Origin: Pseudoclavibacter caeni
GTDB lineage: Bacteria; Actinomycetota; Actinomycetes; Actinomycetales; Microbacteriaceae
Direction of reading: 5' to 3'
Assembly (NCBI RefSeq): GCF_008831125.1
Contig: NZ_WBKA01000005.1
Location: 1-54,805 of the forward strand
Length of the DNA: 54,805 bases
The notes under the pieces: generated by a model
What the model saw: the letters and a program-made list of their open reading frames with translations, nothing else
What the model was told of the DNA's origin: nothing
The model's database searches: none
Part shown: positions 25,986 through 36,863 of the stretch, in pieces
Numbering within the stretch: position 1 is the stretch's first letter
How the letters are laid out: every line of letters starts with the position of its first letter
Program-made: the position numbers and the translations under genes

Positions 25986-27340
25986 CGGCGGGTCTCCTTC
26001 GGCGGGGCGGTGGTGGTCTGGTCTGGGCGCGACGACGGGGGATGCGGCTGGCCGGGGCGCGCCGCGGCGTCGTCCCCGGCCGGTGCGTCCGGCCGCGGGG
26101 CCCGCTCGGCCACGAGGGCGAGCAGGCGGCGGCTGCGGGGGTCGACGCGGGCGGCGGTGAGGAGGAGTCCGTCCGCCCGCGCGCCCTCGCCGGGCTGCGG
26201 CAGGTGGCCGAGCGCCTTGGTCAGCAGCCCGCCGGCGGTGTCGACCTCGTCCTCGTCGATGTCGATGTCGAACAGCGAGCCGAGCTCGTCAATGCCGAGT
26301 CGCGCTGCGACCCGGTAGCGTCCCTCGGCGAGCCGGGTGTACGCGGCGCCGCCGCGATCGTGCTCGTCGCTGATCTCACCGACGAGCTCCTCGATGACGT
26401 CCTCGAGGGTGACGAGCCCGGCCACCGACCCGTACTCGTCGATGACGATCCACAGATGGCGGTGGGTGCGCTGCATCAGGGTCAGCAGGTCGTCGATCGG
26501 CTTCGACTCGGGAACCAGGTTCGGGCGCCGGGCGAGCGAGGCGACGGGATCGTCACGGTCGAGGCGACCGGGCCGGAACAGGGCGGCGGCGACGTCTCGC
26601 AGGTACACGACGCCGACGATGTCATCGGTGTCTGTGTCGCGCAGCGGGAGCCGGGAGTACCCGCTCTCGAGCAGCACGCGCATGGCATCCTCGAGGGAGG
26701 CGTCGGTCGGGACCGTGCGCATGTCGGTGCGGGGCACCATGATCGAGCGCACCAGCGTGTCGCCGAACTCGACGACCTGATGGATGAGCTCCCGTTCACC
26801 CTGCTCGAGCACGTCCTGCTCGACAGCCTTGTCCACGAGGTGCAGCAGCCGGGTCTCCTCCCGATCGTCCTCCTCGTCGAGCGCCCGTCGACGCCGGAGT
26901 GGCGCGGAGAGAGACACAGCGACGGGCCCGATGACACGTCGGCTGATCGCGATGAGGCGGGCTGTCGCGGAGAGCGTCCGCTCGGGATGGTCGCGGCCGA
27001 TGCCGCGCGGGGAGACGCCCACGAGCACGTAGGAGGCGAGGGTCATCGCGATGATCGCGACGATGAGGACGAGGCCGAGCGAGGGCAGCAGCCGTCCGCA
27101 GGCGACGGTGACGAGCACCGCTGCCGCAGTCTCGGAGAGCACGCGCAGGAACCCGGCGGTGCTCGCATGCTCGACCGGCTCGTCTGCGATGCGGGCGAGG
27201 GCGCGCCGGCGACGGGGCCGGGGCTCCGGCAGCATGCGTATCTCCGCGGTGGGCAGCGTCACGATCGCCGCCTCGGCCGCGGCGAACAGTCCGCCCAGCC
27301 CGACGAGCAGGACGGCGATGGCGAGGAGCAGCGCGCTCAT
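25982..27340 (-). CDS. CNNM/CorC-type membrane protein with CBS pair (hemolysin family)
   Basis: Domains seen in 452 residues: a DUF21/CNNM transmembrane part with three to four helices (ALLLAIAVLLVGLGGLFAAAEAA, VLSETAAAVLVTVACGRLL, LVLIVAIIAMTLASYVLVG; residues 1-140); a CBS pair (MVPRTDMRTVPTDASLEDAMRVLLESGYSRLPL, then VYLRDVAAALF and HLWIVIDEYGSVAGLVTLEDVIEELVGEI, about 195-320); and a CorC_HlyC domain (about 335-405). A Pro/Thr-rich tail ends it. The family is linked to Mg2+ or Co2+ transport or control; the transported ion here is not proven. It overlaps ybeY and era by four bases on each side, which is the usual actinobacterial ybeY-CNNM-era block. Confidence 0.92.
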   Translation of the reverse strand: MSALLLAIAVLLVGLGGLFAAAEAAIVTLPTAEIRMLPEPRPRRRRALARIADEPVEHASTAGFLRVLSETAAAVLVTVACGRLLPSLGLVLIVAIIAMTLASYVLVGVSPRGIGRDHPERTLSATARLIAISRRVIGPVAVSLSAPLRRRRALDEEDDREETRLLHLVDKAVEQDVLEQGERELIHQVVEFGDTLVRSIMVPRTDMRTVPTDASLEDAMRVLLESGYSRLPLRDTDTDDIVGVVYLRDVAAALFRPGRLDRDDPVASLARRPNLVPESKPIDDLLTLMQRTHRHLWIVIDEYGSVAGLVTLEDVIEELVGEISDEHDRGGAAYTRLAEGRYRVAARLGIDELGSLFDIDIDEDEVDTAGGLLTKALGHLPQPGEGARADGLLLTAARVDPRSRRLLALVAERAPRPDAPAGDDAAARPGQPHPPSSRPDQTTTAPPKETRR

Positions 27341-27804
27341 CGGCCCGGGGCGCGATCCTGCTGCAGGAACGCGGTCAGGATCTCATTCTGCAGGCCGAAC
27401 ATCTCGCGGCGCTCGTCCTCCTCGGCATGATCGAAGCCGAGCAGGTGCAGCAGCCCGTGTGTGACGAGCAGCAGCATCTCCTCCTCGGCGGAGTGCCCCG
27501 CCTGCTCCGCCTGCCGCGCGGCGACCTCGGGACACACGACGATGTCGCCCAGGATGCCCGGCGGGGTCGGCCGGTCGGCGCTGCCGGGGCGCAGCTCGTC
27601 CATGGGGAAGCTCAGCACGTCGGTGGGCCCCGGCTCGTCGAGCCAGCGCACGTGCAGCCGCTCCATGGCCGGCACCTCCACGAAGATGAGCGACAGCTCG
27701 GCGTCGGGGTGCACGTGCAGCTGGTCGAGCGCATGGGTGATGAGCCGCCGGAAGCGGTCCTCGTCGACCTGCTCCCCCGACTCGTTCAGGATCTCCACGC
27801 TCAT
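27337..27804 (-). CDS. ybeY: Endoribonuclease YbeY
   Basis: This metal-dependent RNase is needed for 16S rRNA 3'-end maturation and ribosome quality control. The zinc motif is complete: [19 protein letters not shown] (three His). Other family blocks are [34 protein letters not shown] and [17 protein letters not shown]. Start: ATG at 27804 with GAGAGGAG upstream, which also overlaps the phoH stop as ATGA; a GTG nine bases earlier is the alternative. Length is 155 residues. Confidence 0.95.
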   Translation of the reverse strand: MSVEILNESGEQVDEDRFRRLITHALDQLHVHPDAELSLIFVEVPAMERLHVRWLDEPGPTDVLSFPMDELRPGSADRPTPPGILGDIVVCPEVAARQAEQAGHSAEEEMLLLVTHGLLHLLGFDHAEEDERREMFGLQNEILTAFLQQDRAPGR

Positions 27805-28847
27805 GCCGTCCACTCCTCTCGCCGGCGCCCGGGCCGGTCGTCCGCGCCTCCGCGCGGGATCGTGTCCTCCGCTCCCGCCGCGTCATCGCGCCGCGCGTCT
27901 CGCGCGTCGTACGCCTCGATGATCGCGCTGACCAGACCATGGCGCACGACGTCGTCGCTCGTCAGCCGGATCAGGGCGATGTCGGCGACGTCGGCGAGCA
28001 CCTGGACCGCGTCGGCGAGCCCGCTGCGATGCCCCGGCAGGTCGACCTGGCTGGCGTCGCCGGTGACGACCATGCGCGAGCCGAAGCCGAGCCGGGTGAG
28101 GAACATCTTCATCTGCTCGGGCGTGGTGTTCTGCGCCTCGTCGAGGATGATGAACGCGCTGTTGAGCGTGCGGCCGCGCATGTACGCCAGGGGCGCGACC
28201 TCGATGACCCCGAGCCGGGTGAGCTGCTCGACGGTCTCCGGGCTCATCATCTCGGCCAGGGCGTCGTGCAGCGGCCGCAGATACGGGTCGATCTTCTCGG
28301 CGAGCCCGCCCGGCAGGAAGCCGAGCCGCTCCCCCGCCTCCACGGCGGGCCGGGTGAGGACGATGCGGTCGACCTCGCCCGCCTGCAGTGCCTGGACGGC
28401 CTTCGCCATCGCCAGGTAGGTCTTGCCGGTGCCGGCCGGGCCGAGCCCGAAGGTGATCACGCTCTCGTCGATCGCGTCGACGTAGCGACGCTGCCCGGGA
28501 GTCTTCGGCCGCACGGCCCGGGTGCCCGCGCCCACGATGACGCCGCCGAGCGCCGGCTCGGCCATGGCGCGCAGCGCGCGGTCGACGACGGTCGCCGTGA
28601 CCGGCTCGGTCGCGGCCTCGCGGTCGAGCATGGCGATGAGCTCCGCCGCCGCGGCACGCTGCTCAGCCGGACCGGTCACCCGCACGCGTTCGCGGTCGAC
28701 GACGAAGCGGAGGGCCGGCCACTGCTGCTCGAGTCGACGCAGGTGCCGGTCGGCCGGGCCGAACACCCGGACGGCGGAGGTGCGCAGCGGCACCTCGGTG
28801 GCCCGGGCGTCCGCGTGGTCGGAGGCGAGGTCGGGGCGGTCAGGCAA
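27801..28847 (-). CDS. phoH: PhoH-like ATPase
   Basis: This 348-residue PhoH-family P-loop protein has Walker A at [116 protein letters not shown] (Walker B in FIILDEAQN) and a C-terminal helix. The N-terminal 100 residues carry a KH-like region ([29 protein letters not shown]). It is placed between hinT and ybeY as in most bacteria, which suggests an RNA-processing or ribosome-linked role; the exact activity is not settled for the family. Start overlaps the hinT stop by 8 bases. Confidence 0.94.
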   Translation of the reverse strand: MPDRPDLASDHADARATEVPLRTSAVRVFGPADRHLRRLEQQWPALRFVVDRERVRVTGPAEQRAAAAELIAMLDREAATEPVTATVVDRALRAMAEPALGGVIVGAGTRAVRPKTPGQRRYVDAIDESVITFGLGPAGTGKTYLAMAKAVQALQAGEVDRIVLTRPAVEAGERLGFLPGGLAEKIDPYLRPLHDALAEMMSPETVEQLTRLGVIEVAPLAYMRGRTLNSAFIILDEAQNTTPEQMKMFLTRLGFGSRMVVTGDASQVDLPGHRSGLADAVQVLADVADIALIRLTSDDVVRHGLVSAIIEAYDARDARRDDAAGAEDTIPRGGADDRPGRRREEWTA

Positions 28848-29190
28848 GCTTGCCCTCGTCGAGAGTCGGCCCGGAGAGCACGTGCGCGTGCACGTGGAAC
28901 ACCGACTGGCCGGCCTCCTCGCCGGTGTTGAACACGAGACGGAACTGGCCGTCTCCCTGCTCGCGCGCGACCTGTGCGGCGAGCCTGACGACCTTGGCGA
29001 GCAGCTCGGGGTCGTCGGCGAGCTCCACGACGTTCCGGTACGCGGTCGTCTTGGGAATGACCAGGGCGTGCAGCTCCGCCTGGGGCTGGATGTCGCGGAT
29101 CGCGATCAGGTCGTCGGTCTCGGCGAGCACCTCGCTGGGCAGCTCGCGGTCGATGATCCTCGTGAAGACGTTCGGGGTGTCAGCGCTCAT
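28840..29190 (-). CDS. hinT: HIT-family protein (HinT-like nucleoside phosphoramidase)
   Basis: This 116-residue histidine-triad protein has [41 protein letters not shown] (nucleotide-binding half) and the triad [10 protein letters not shown] (His99, His101, His103). HinT-type enzymes hydrolyse AMP-amide and acyl-AMP bonds in the cytosol. It lies 10 bases after rsmE, and its 3' end overlaps phoH. Start: ATG at 29190. Confidence 0.93.
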   Translation of the reverse strand: MSADTPNVFTRIIDRELPSEVLAETDDLIAIRDIQPQAELHALVIPKTTAYRNVVELADDPELLAKVVRLAAQVAREQGDGQFRLVFNTGEEAGQSVFHVHAHVLSGPTLDEGKLA

Positions 29191-29200
29191 GCGTACAACT

Positions 29201-29992
29201 CTACTCGGCCCGCCCGCCGCGCCCCGCCGCGTCCCGGCGCGTCCACCGGCCCAGCCTGGCGCTCAGCACCGCGATCGCCGCGAGGCCGGCGCTCGAGGTG
29301 CGCAGGACGGTGGGGCCCAGACGGACGCCCCGTGCTCCGGCCGCGCGCAGGCGGGCGAGCTCGTCCGGGGCGATGCCGCCCTCGGGCCCGACGATGACGG
29401 CGATCTCGTCGACGTCCGCGGGCAGCGGCAGCTCGGCCAGGGAGGCCTGGGCCTCCGGGTCGAGCACGAGGGCGAGGGCGAGGCGGCCACGGCCGGTCAC
29501 CGCGTCGACGAGCCCCACGGTGGTGTGCAGGGGGCACACCGCCGGCACCCGGGGGCGCAGGGACTGCTTGCTCGCCTCCCGGGCGATGCTCGCCCAGCGC
29601 TGCCGGCCGGTCTCGCGTTTGTGGTCGCGCCACACGGACACGCAGCGGGAGGCCTGCCACGGCACGATCGCGTCCACGCCGGCCTCGGTGCAGGACTGCA
29701 CGGCCAGCTCGTCGCGACCGCCCTTGCCGAGCGCCTGGACGAGCACGAGCCCGGGGCGGGGCGCCCGCGCCCGGCGTCGCCCGGTGACCCGCACCGTGAC
29801 CCGGTCGCGGTCAGCGGTGACGATCTCGCCGTCCAGCGCGAGCCCGGCGCCGTCGGCGAGGGTGATCGCCTCGCCGGGGCCGAGCCGACGGACGATCGCC
29901 GCGTGGCGGGCCTCCGTACCGCTGAACGCGACCGTGTCGCCGATGGACGCCTGCCAGGCGGCCGCCGTCAGCTCGGGCAGATACAGCGGCAT
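29201..29992 (-). CDS. rsmE: 16S rRNA (uracil-1498-N3)-methyltransferase
   Basis: This SPOUT-class enzyme uses SAM to methylate U1498 in the 30S subunit. The N-terminal PUA-like part has EARHAAIVRRLGPGEAITLADGAG. The catalytic knot has LVQALGKGGRDELAVQSCTEAGVDAIVPWQASRCVS, RWASIAREASKQSLRPRVPAV, IAVIVGPEGGIAPDELARLRAAG (the GPEGG loop) and VRLGPTVLRTSSAGLAAIAVLS. All are typical of RsmE. Length is 263 residues. Its ATG overlaps the dnaJ stop by one base (TGATG). Confidence 0.95.
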   Translation of the reverse strand: MPLYLPELTAAAWQASIGDTVAFSGTEARHAAIVRRLGPGEAITLADGAGLALDGEIVTADRDRVTVRVTGRRRARAPRPGLVLVQALGKGGRDELAVQSCTEAGVDAIVPWQASRCVSVWRDHKRETGRQRWASIAREASKQSLRPRVPAVCPLHTTVGLVDAVTGRGRLALALVLDPEAQASLAELPLPADVDEIAVIVGPEGGIAPDELARLRAAGARGVRLGPTVLRTSSAGLAAIAVLSARLGRWTRRDAAGRGGRAE

Positions 29993-31089
29993 CAGCCGCG
30001 GCCCATGAACCGGTCGCGGAATCGCTGGAAGCCGGTTCGGCCGGCGTTGGCGAGCCGGGGGGCCTCATCGCCCCGGGAGTCGGCGAGCCTCTTGACGAGG
30101 CGGCGCTGCTCGGCGGTGAGCCTCGTGGGCGTCTGGACGCGCACGGTGACCCGCAGGTCGCCGCGGGCGTCACGGTGCAGCCGGGTGACGCCGTGGCCTC
30201 GCAGCGTGATCACGTCACCGCTCTGCGTGCCCGGGCGCACCTCGATGGGCAGCGGGCCGTCGAAGGTCTCGATCTCGGTCTCGACGCCGAGGATCGCGTC
30301 GGTCATGGACACGTCCAGAGTCGCCAGCAGCGCGTCGCCGTCGCGGGTGAACGTCTCGTCGGACTGGACGTTGACCTCCAGGTACAGGTCGCCGCGCGGT
30401 CCACCGCCCGGCCCGACCTCGCCGCGGCCGGCGAGGTGCAGCCGCACGCCGTTGTCGATGCCGGCGGGCACAGGCACGTCGAGGGACTCACGCGTGCGCA
30501 CCCGGCCCTGACCGGCGCAGTCTGGGCACGGCTGCGGGATGGTCGTGCCGTACCCCTTGCAGATCGGGCAGGCCGTCTCGGTGAGCACGTTGCCGAGCAG
30601 CGAGCGAACGGTCTGCTGCACGTAGCCCTGGCCGTGGCAGTACTCGCAGGTCTCCGGATGCGACCCCGGCGCCGCGCCGGAGCCGTCACAGGTCTCGCAG
30701 CGCTTGGCGGTGTCGAGCTCGACCGTCTTGGTCGCGCCGAAGACGACATCGCGGAGGGTCACCTGCAGGCGCACCAGGGCGTCGTCGCCGCGTTGGGCGC
30801 GCGGCTTGGGCTCGCGGCGGGAGCGACCCTGGCCGCCGCCGAAGAAGGCGTCGAAGATGTCACCGAACCCGAAGGCGCCGTCGCCGGTGTCGCCGCGGTC
30901 GTACTGGGCCCGCTTCGTCTCGTCCGAGAGCACCTCGTAGGCCAGGGTGACCTGCTTGAACTGCTCGGCCGCGGCGGGGTCGGGGTTCACGTCCGGGTGA
31001 AGCCGCCGGGCGAGGCGACGGTACGCCTTCTTGATCTCATCCTGGCTCGCGTCGTGCGAGACCCCCAGGGTCTCATAGTGGTCGGTCAT
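29992..31089 (-). CDS. dnaJ: Molecular chaperone DnaJ (HrcA-linked copy)
   Basis: This is a co-chaperone of DnaK, 365 residues. The J domain (1-70) has the HPD triad at 31-33 in [14 protein letters not shown] Gly/Phe-rich linker ([19 protein letters not shown]) follows. The four zinc repeats [24 protein letters not shown] and CPDCAGQG are all intact, and the C-terminal substrate-binding halves are complete. Linkage to hrcA marks it as the DnaJ2-type copy of actinobacteria; another dnaJ is usually in the dnaK operon elsewhere. Start: ATG with GGAG four bases upstream. It is 28 bases after hrcA and under the same CIRCE element. Confidence 0.95.
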   Translation of the reverse strand: MTDHYETLGVSHDASQDEIKKAYRRLARRLHPDVNPDPAAAEQFKQVTLAYEVLSDETKRAQYDRGDTGDGAFGFGDIFDAFFGGGQGRSRREPKPRAQRGDDALVRLQVTLRDVVFGATKTVELDTAKRCETCDGSGAAPGSHPETCEYCHGQGYVQQTVRSLLGNVLTETACPICKGYGTTIPQPCPDCAGQGRVRTRESLDVPVPAGIDNGVRLHLAGRGEVGPGGGPRGDLYLEVNVQSDETFTRDGDALLATLDVSMTDAILGVETEIETFDGPLPIEVRPGTQSGDVITLRGHGVTRLHRDARGDLRVTVRVQTPTRLTAEQRRLVKRLADSRGDEAPRLANAGRTGFQRFRDRFMGRG

Positions 31090-31117
31090 TCCGCTCCATC
31101 TCCCGTCCGGTCCATGT

Positions 31118-32149
31118 TCAGCGCAGCACCTTCGACAGGTAGCCCGCCACCGCGTGCACGGCGGCGATGTTCGCCCGGTAGTCCATCCGGGTGGGGCCGA
31201 GCACGCCGAGTCGGCCCACCTCGCGGTCGCCGGGGCCGTATCCCCCGGAGACCACCGCGGTCTCCTCGAGCACCCGGTCGTCGTTCTCGCGGCCGATGCG
31301 CACCGAGACGGCGCTGCCGTCATGGCTCATCTCGCCGAGCAGCCGGATGAGGGTCACCTGCTCCTCGATCGCCTCGAGCACGGGCACGAGCGTGTGGTCG
31401 AAGTCGGCCTCGGTGCGCAGCAGGTTGCCGGTGCCCGCGATGAGCAGCCGCTCGCTGCGCGAGCCCTGCACGCACAGACGCACACCGGCGAGCAGCCGCT
31501 CGGCGAGATCGCGGTCGCCGGGGGCGACGTGCGCGAGGACGGCGTCCGCATGGCCCTCGAACCCCTCCAGCTCGGTGCCGACGAGCTCGTCGCCGAGCCC
31601 CCGGCGCACGCGGATGATCGCCTCCCGCGCGGTGCTGAGGGTCTGCCCCGCGGGAAGGGCGACCGGGTGCTGCGCGATCATCCCCCGGCTCGTGATGAGC
31701 ACGACGAGCAGGCGCTCGTCCTCGAGGTCGACGATGTCGACCCGCCGGATGCGGGAGTGCGAGAAGGTCGGGTAGCGCACGAGGGCAAGCTGGTTCGTCA
31801 GCTGCGCGAGCAGGCGGACGGTCTTCTCGATCAGCTGGTCGAGGTCGTCCTCGCCCGGGCGCAGGAAGCGCTCGATCGCGCGGCGCTGCGGGGCGGAGAT
31901 GCCCCGCAGCCGGGTGAGGTTGTCGACGAACACCCGGTAGCCCTTCTCGGTCGGCACACGGCCGGCCGATGGGTGCGGCGCGGCGATGAGCTGCTCCTCC
32001 TCGAGCGCCGCCATGTCGTTGCGGATCGTCGCCGCCGACACGGAGAAGTCGTGCCGGGCGACGATGCCCGCGGAGCCCACCGGCTCACGGGTGGCGACAT
32101 AGTCGTTGACGATGGCCTGGAGCACCGCGAGGCCTCGTGCCGTGGCCAT
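31118..32149 (-). CDS. hrcA: Heat-inducible transcription repressor HrcA
   Basis: HrcA represses chaperone operons by binding CIRCE; GroEL keeps it active. In 343 residues: an N-terminal winged helix ([51 protein letters not shown], about 5-55), [20 protein letters not shown], a GAF-like middle domain and the C-terminal dimer part ([58 protein letters not shown]). Start: ATG at 32149, with AGGAGG five bases upstream; a GTG six bases earlier overlaps that ribosome-binding site. A CIRCE site lies 50 bases upstream, so autoregulation is expected. Confidence 0.95.
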   Translation of the reverse strand: MATARGLAVLQAIVNDYVATREPVGSAGIVARHDFSVSAATIRNDMAALEEEQLIAAPHPSAGRVPTEKGYRVFVDNLTRLRGISAPQRRAIERFLRPGEDDLDQLIEKTVRLLAQLTNQLALVRYPTFSHSRIRRVDIVDLEDERLLVVLITSRGMIAQHPVALPAGQTLSTAREAIIRVRRGLGDELVGTELEGFEGHADAVLAHVAPGDRDLAERLLAGVRLCVQGSRSERLLIAGTGNLLRTEADFDHTLVPVLEAIEEQVTLIRLLGEMSHDGSAVSVRIGRENDDRVLEETAVVSGGYGPGDREVGRLGVLGPTRMDYRANIAAVHAVAGYLSKVLR

Positions 32150-32198
32150 GGTCACCTCCTGGGTCGCGGCGTCGTCGCGCCGCCTCGTCTCGAGTCGT

Positions 32199-32225
32199 CT
32201 GGCACTCGTCGGTGCCGAGTGCTAA
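32199..32225 (-). promoter_or_regulatory. CIRCE element (HrcA operator) of hrcA-dnaJ
   Basis: On the minus strand TTAGCACTC, nine bases, GAGTGCCAG. The first arm is perfect to the CIRCE consensus and the second differs at two of nine bases (CAG for TAA at the end). Spacing of nine is exact. It overlaps the expected transcription start. Confidence 0.93.
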
Positions 32226-32253
32226 TCATATCGCGTCCCGGCCGTCCCGTCAG
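32225..32253 (-). promoter_or_regulatory. Promoter of hrcA-dnaJ
   Basis: -35 CTGACG (32253-32248) and -10 TATGAT (32230-32225) with a 17-base spacer. The -35 lies at the hemW stop codon and the -10 touches the CIRCE arm, so bound HrcA would block initiation. Confidence 0.65.
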
Positions 32254-33388
32254 GCGAGCAGCTCGCCCACCACGCGATCGGCGAGCAGCCGCCCGTGCAG
32301 GGTGAGCACGGCCCGGCCGCCCGCGAGTCGAACGGGGTCGAGCAGGCCGTCGCCGACGAGCAGCGGGAGGCGATCGCGGCGCTCCGGGGCGATGTCGGCC
32401 ACGGCGATCCCCTCGCGCAGACGGGAGCGCAGCATCACGAGCTCTTCGTAGCGGGCCTTGGCGTCGAGCGTCTCCCGGCCCGCCGCGGGGACCTCCCCCG
32501 CCCGCACCCGGGCGGCCCAGGCCGCCGGATGCCGCGCGTTCCACCAGCGCTCGTCGCCGACATGGCTGTGCGCGCCGGGGCCCACGCCCCACCAGTCGTC
32601 GTCGAGCCAGTAGTGCAGGTTGTGCCGGCAGCGCTGCGCGGGCGTGCGCGCCCAGTTGCTCAGCTCGTACCACCGCATCCCCGCCCGGTCCAGCCGGGCG
32701 TCGAGCCACTCGTACTTGTCGGCGGTGAGATCATCGTCGGGCTCAGCGATCTCGCCGTGGCGGATGCGCCGGGCGAGCGCGGTGCCCGGCTCGACGATGA
32801 GCGCGTACGCGGAGAGATGGTCCGGCTGCAGCGCGAGCGCGGCCTCGACCGAGGTGCGCCAGTCTGCCATCGACTCGCCGGGAGTGCCGTAGATCAGGTC
32901 GAGCGAGACGGCGAGGCCGGCCTGCCTGGCCCAGGCGACGACCTGCGGGATGCGCTCGGGGCGGTGCCGGCGATCGAGCGTCGCGAGGACGTGCGGCACC
33001 GCCGACTGCATGCCGAAGGACACGCGGGTCACCCCGGCGGCGGCGAGGCCCGCGAGCGCCGCGGCGTCCACGGTCTCAGGGTTCGCCTCGACGGTGATCT
33101 CGCAGCCCGGCACGAGCCCCCACACGGAGCGGACGTGCTCGATCACCCGGGCGAGGTCGGCGACGGGCAGCATCGTGGGAGTGCCCCCGCCGAAGAACAC
33201 GGTATCGACCGCGTCCGGGGCGCGTCCGCGTCCGGCCAGGTCGCGGGCGGCCAGGTCGATCTCGGCGCACGCGACGCCCGCCCACTCGGCGCGGCCGAAC
33301 CCGCGCAGCTGCTCGCCCGTGTAGGTGTTGAAGTCGCAGTACCCGCAGCGCGCCCGGCAGAAGGGCACGTGGACATAGACGCTGAAGG

Positions 33389-33392
<4 letters not shown>
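32250..33392 (-). CDS. hemW: Radical SAM protein HemW
   Basis: HemW is a heme-binding radical SAM protein thought to act as a heme chaperone; it is often mislabelled as coproporphyrinogen oxidase. The Fe-S motif is CRARCGYC (Cys12, Cys16, Cys19), followed by [21 protein letters not shown] is the GGE-type loop, [33 protein letters not shown] is typical, and the C-terminal HemN domain has [23 protein letters not shown]. The family lacks the extra Cys of true HemN, as here. 380 residues. Its GTG start overlaps the lepA stop (GTGA), so it is coupled to lepA. Confidence 0.93.
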
Positions 33393-35263
<1,871 letters not shown>

Positions 35264-35307
35264 GCGTTCCTCCCTGCGGGTCTGGCTCGATGGACGCTCG
35301 ATATGCA

Positions 35308-35335
35308 GAAGGCCCGCACGAGGGCGGGCCTTCGA
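35308..35335 (-). terminator. Hairpin after rpsT (likely terminator)
   Basis: AAGGCCCGC and GCGGGCCTT form a 9-bp GC-rich stem with a short loop just downstream of rpsT. There is no long T-tract, as is common in high-GC actinobacteria. It separates rpsT from lepA. Confidence 0.7.
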
Positions 35336-35351
35336 CGGTGGACGGGCCGAC

Positions 35352-35612
35352 TCAGAGCGAGTTGACCTGCTTGGCGAGCTTCGACTTGCGGTTGGCGGCC
35401 GTGTTCTTGTGGAGCACGCCCTTCGTCACCGCCTTGTCGAGCTTCTTCGAGACGAGCAGGAGCGCGGCCTGGGCCTTCTCGCGGTCACCGGCGACGACGG
35501 CCTCGCGGGTGCGACGGGCGAGCGTGCGCAGCTCGCTCTTCACGGCGCGGTTGCGCTCGGTGCGCCTGGCGTTGGTGAGGATGCGCTTCTTCTGGGACTT
35601 GATGTTCGCCAC
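35352..35612 (-). CDS. rpsT: 30S ribosomal protein S20
   Basis: This small basic helical protein of 86 residues binds 16S rRNA. It starts [34 protein letters not shown] and ends [34 protein letters not shown], both typical S20 blocks. It stands alone, followed by a hairpin and preceded by about 250 bases without a gene up to holA. Confidence 0.97.
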   Translation of the reverse strand: MANIKSQKKRILTNARRTERNRAVKSELRTLARRTREAVVAGDREKAQAALLLVSKKLDKAVTKGVLHKNTAANRKSKLAKQVNSL

Positions 35613-35725
35613 TGTCGTCTTTCTGTCAGTCTTCGATGCGCCCGGCCGGATGGTCTCGGGCGGATCACACCTCGCGGTGTGCAGGCCAAGAGCCGATGCT
35701 AGCAGCTGGGTGCGGTCGCCTCAAG

Positions 35726-35820
35726 CCGAGCCACCCGTGTCGCGACTTCCCAGACCGAGCCTCCCCGGCCGTGTCGCGACACCCCGCGCCGGACTTCCCC
35801 GACGGTGGGCCTCCCCGAGG
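35726..35820. repeat. Degenerate duplicated intergenic motif with GTGTCGCGACAC palindrome
   Basis: Between rpsT and holA the plus strand shows GTGTCGCGACTTCCC (35737-35751) and GTGTCGCGACACCCC (35771-35785), each followed by a similar GACTTCCC...GCCTCCCCG block. The second copy contains a perfect 12-bp palindrome, GTGTCGCGACAC (35771-35782). No open frame covers it. Confidence 0.5.
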
Positions 35821-35861
35821 AGTAGGTCATCCGCCGCGCCGGGCGCCCCGGTGCCCGCCGG

Positions 35862-36863
35862 TCAGGGGCGGCGGGCGGCGAGGACGCGGACGAGCCGCTC
35901 CAGCGCGTAGCCGGCGTCGGCGGCGCCTCCCTTGACCGCGGCGTCCGTGGCGGCGACGGCGCGCACCGCCCGGGCGAGCGCGTCAGGACGCCACCGGGCG
36001 GCGTCCTGCTGGGCGCGACGGACCTGCCAGGGGGCGGCGCCGACGCGCGGGGCCAGCCGCTGCGGGGCCTCGTGCACCTCGCACACCGCGGCCATGAGGC
36101 GCACCTTCATCGCAATGGCCGCGACGACGGGCACCGCGTTCATCCCCTGCTGGCGGGCGTGCCGCAGCAGCACGAGCGCCTGGGCGCCGCGACCGGCGAG
36201 CGCCGCGTCCGCGATGGCGAACCCGGTGGTCTCCACGCGGCCGCCGAAGTACCGGTCGATGTCGGCGCGCGTGATCGTCCCGCCCACGTCGTCGGCGAGC
36301 TGACGGCAGGCCGCGGCGAGTTCGGTCGTGTCTGCGCTGAACGCGTCGACCAGGGAGCGCGCGGCGTCCGCCTCGATGCGCACGCCACGGGAACCGAGCG
36401 CGTGCAGGACGAAGTCGCGCTTCTGGTCGTCGCGCTTGAGCTCGTCGCAGGACACCTCGACGGCCTGGTCGAGGGCGCGCACCGCGGTGAGCAGGCGCCG
36501 GCCTCGATTGCCGCGCCGGTGTCGCAGCACGAGGGTCACGTCTGGGTCCAGCGCCTCGAGGTAGGCCAGCGCGTCGGCGAGGAACGCGTCGCTCATCTGC
36601 TCGAGTCGGTCGACGAGGATGAGCCGGGGCTGGGCGAACAGCGAGGGGGAGGCGACCGACAGGAGACTGCCCGGGGCGTAGTCGTGGGCGTCGAGCTCGC
36701 TCGTCTCCGTCTCGCCGCGCGCGAGGACGGTCTCGCGCACACGGTCCCGCGCCCGGTCGGCGATGAGGTCCTCCGGACCGGAGAGCAGGACGACGGGCGC
36801 GGGCTGCACCTCGTGCCAGGCGGCGGTGCTGATGCGTGCGCGGGCTGCCCTCGTGGCGGTCAC
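35862..36863 (-). CDS. holA: DNA polymerase III subunit delta
   Basis: HolA opens the sliding clamp within the clamp loader. The 333-residue product has a RecA-like N-terminus (VQPAPVVLLSGPEDLIADRARDRVRETVL), the clamp-binding region LLSVASPSLFAQPRLILVDRLEQM, LVLRHRRGNRGRRLL, DELKRDDQKRDFVLHAL, SADTTELAAACRQLADDVGGTITRADIDRYFGGR and the C-terminal collar (FAIADAALAGRGAQALVLLRHARQQGMNAVPVVAAIAMKVRLMA, LARAVRAVAATDAAVKGGAADAGYALERLVRVLA). It is coupled to comEC (GTGA overlap), the standard bacterial arrangement. Confidence 0.94.
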   Translation of the reverse strand: MTATRAARARISTAAWHEVQPAPVVLLSGPEDLIADRARDRVRETVLARGETETSELDAHDYAPGSLLSVASPSLFAQPRLILVDRLEQMSDAFLADALAYLEALDPDVTLVLRHRRGNRGRRLLTAVRALDQAVEVSCDELKRDDQKRDFVLHALGSRGVRIEADAARSLVDAFSADTTELAAACRQLADDVGGTITRADIDRYFGGRVETTGFAIADAALAGRGAQALVLLRHARQQGMNAVPVVAAIAMKVRLMAAVCEVHEAPQRLAPRVGAAPWQVRRAQQDAARWRPDALARAVRAVAATDAAVKGGAADAGYALERLVRVLAARRP

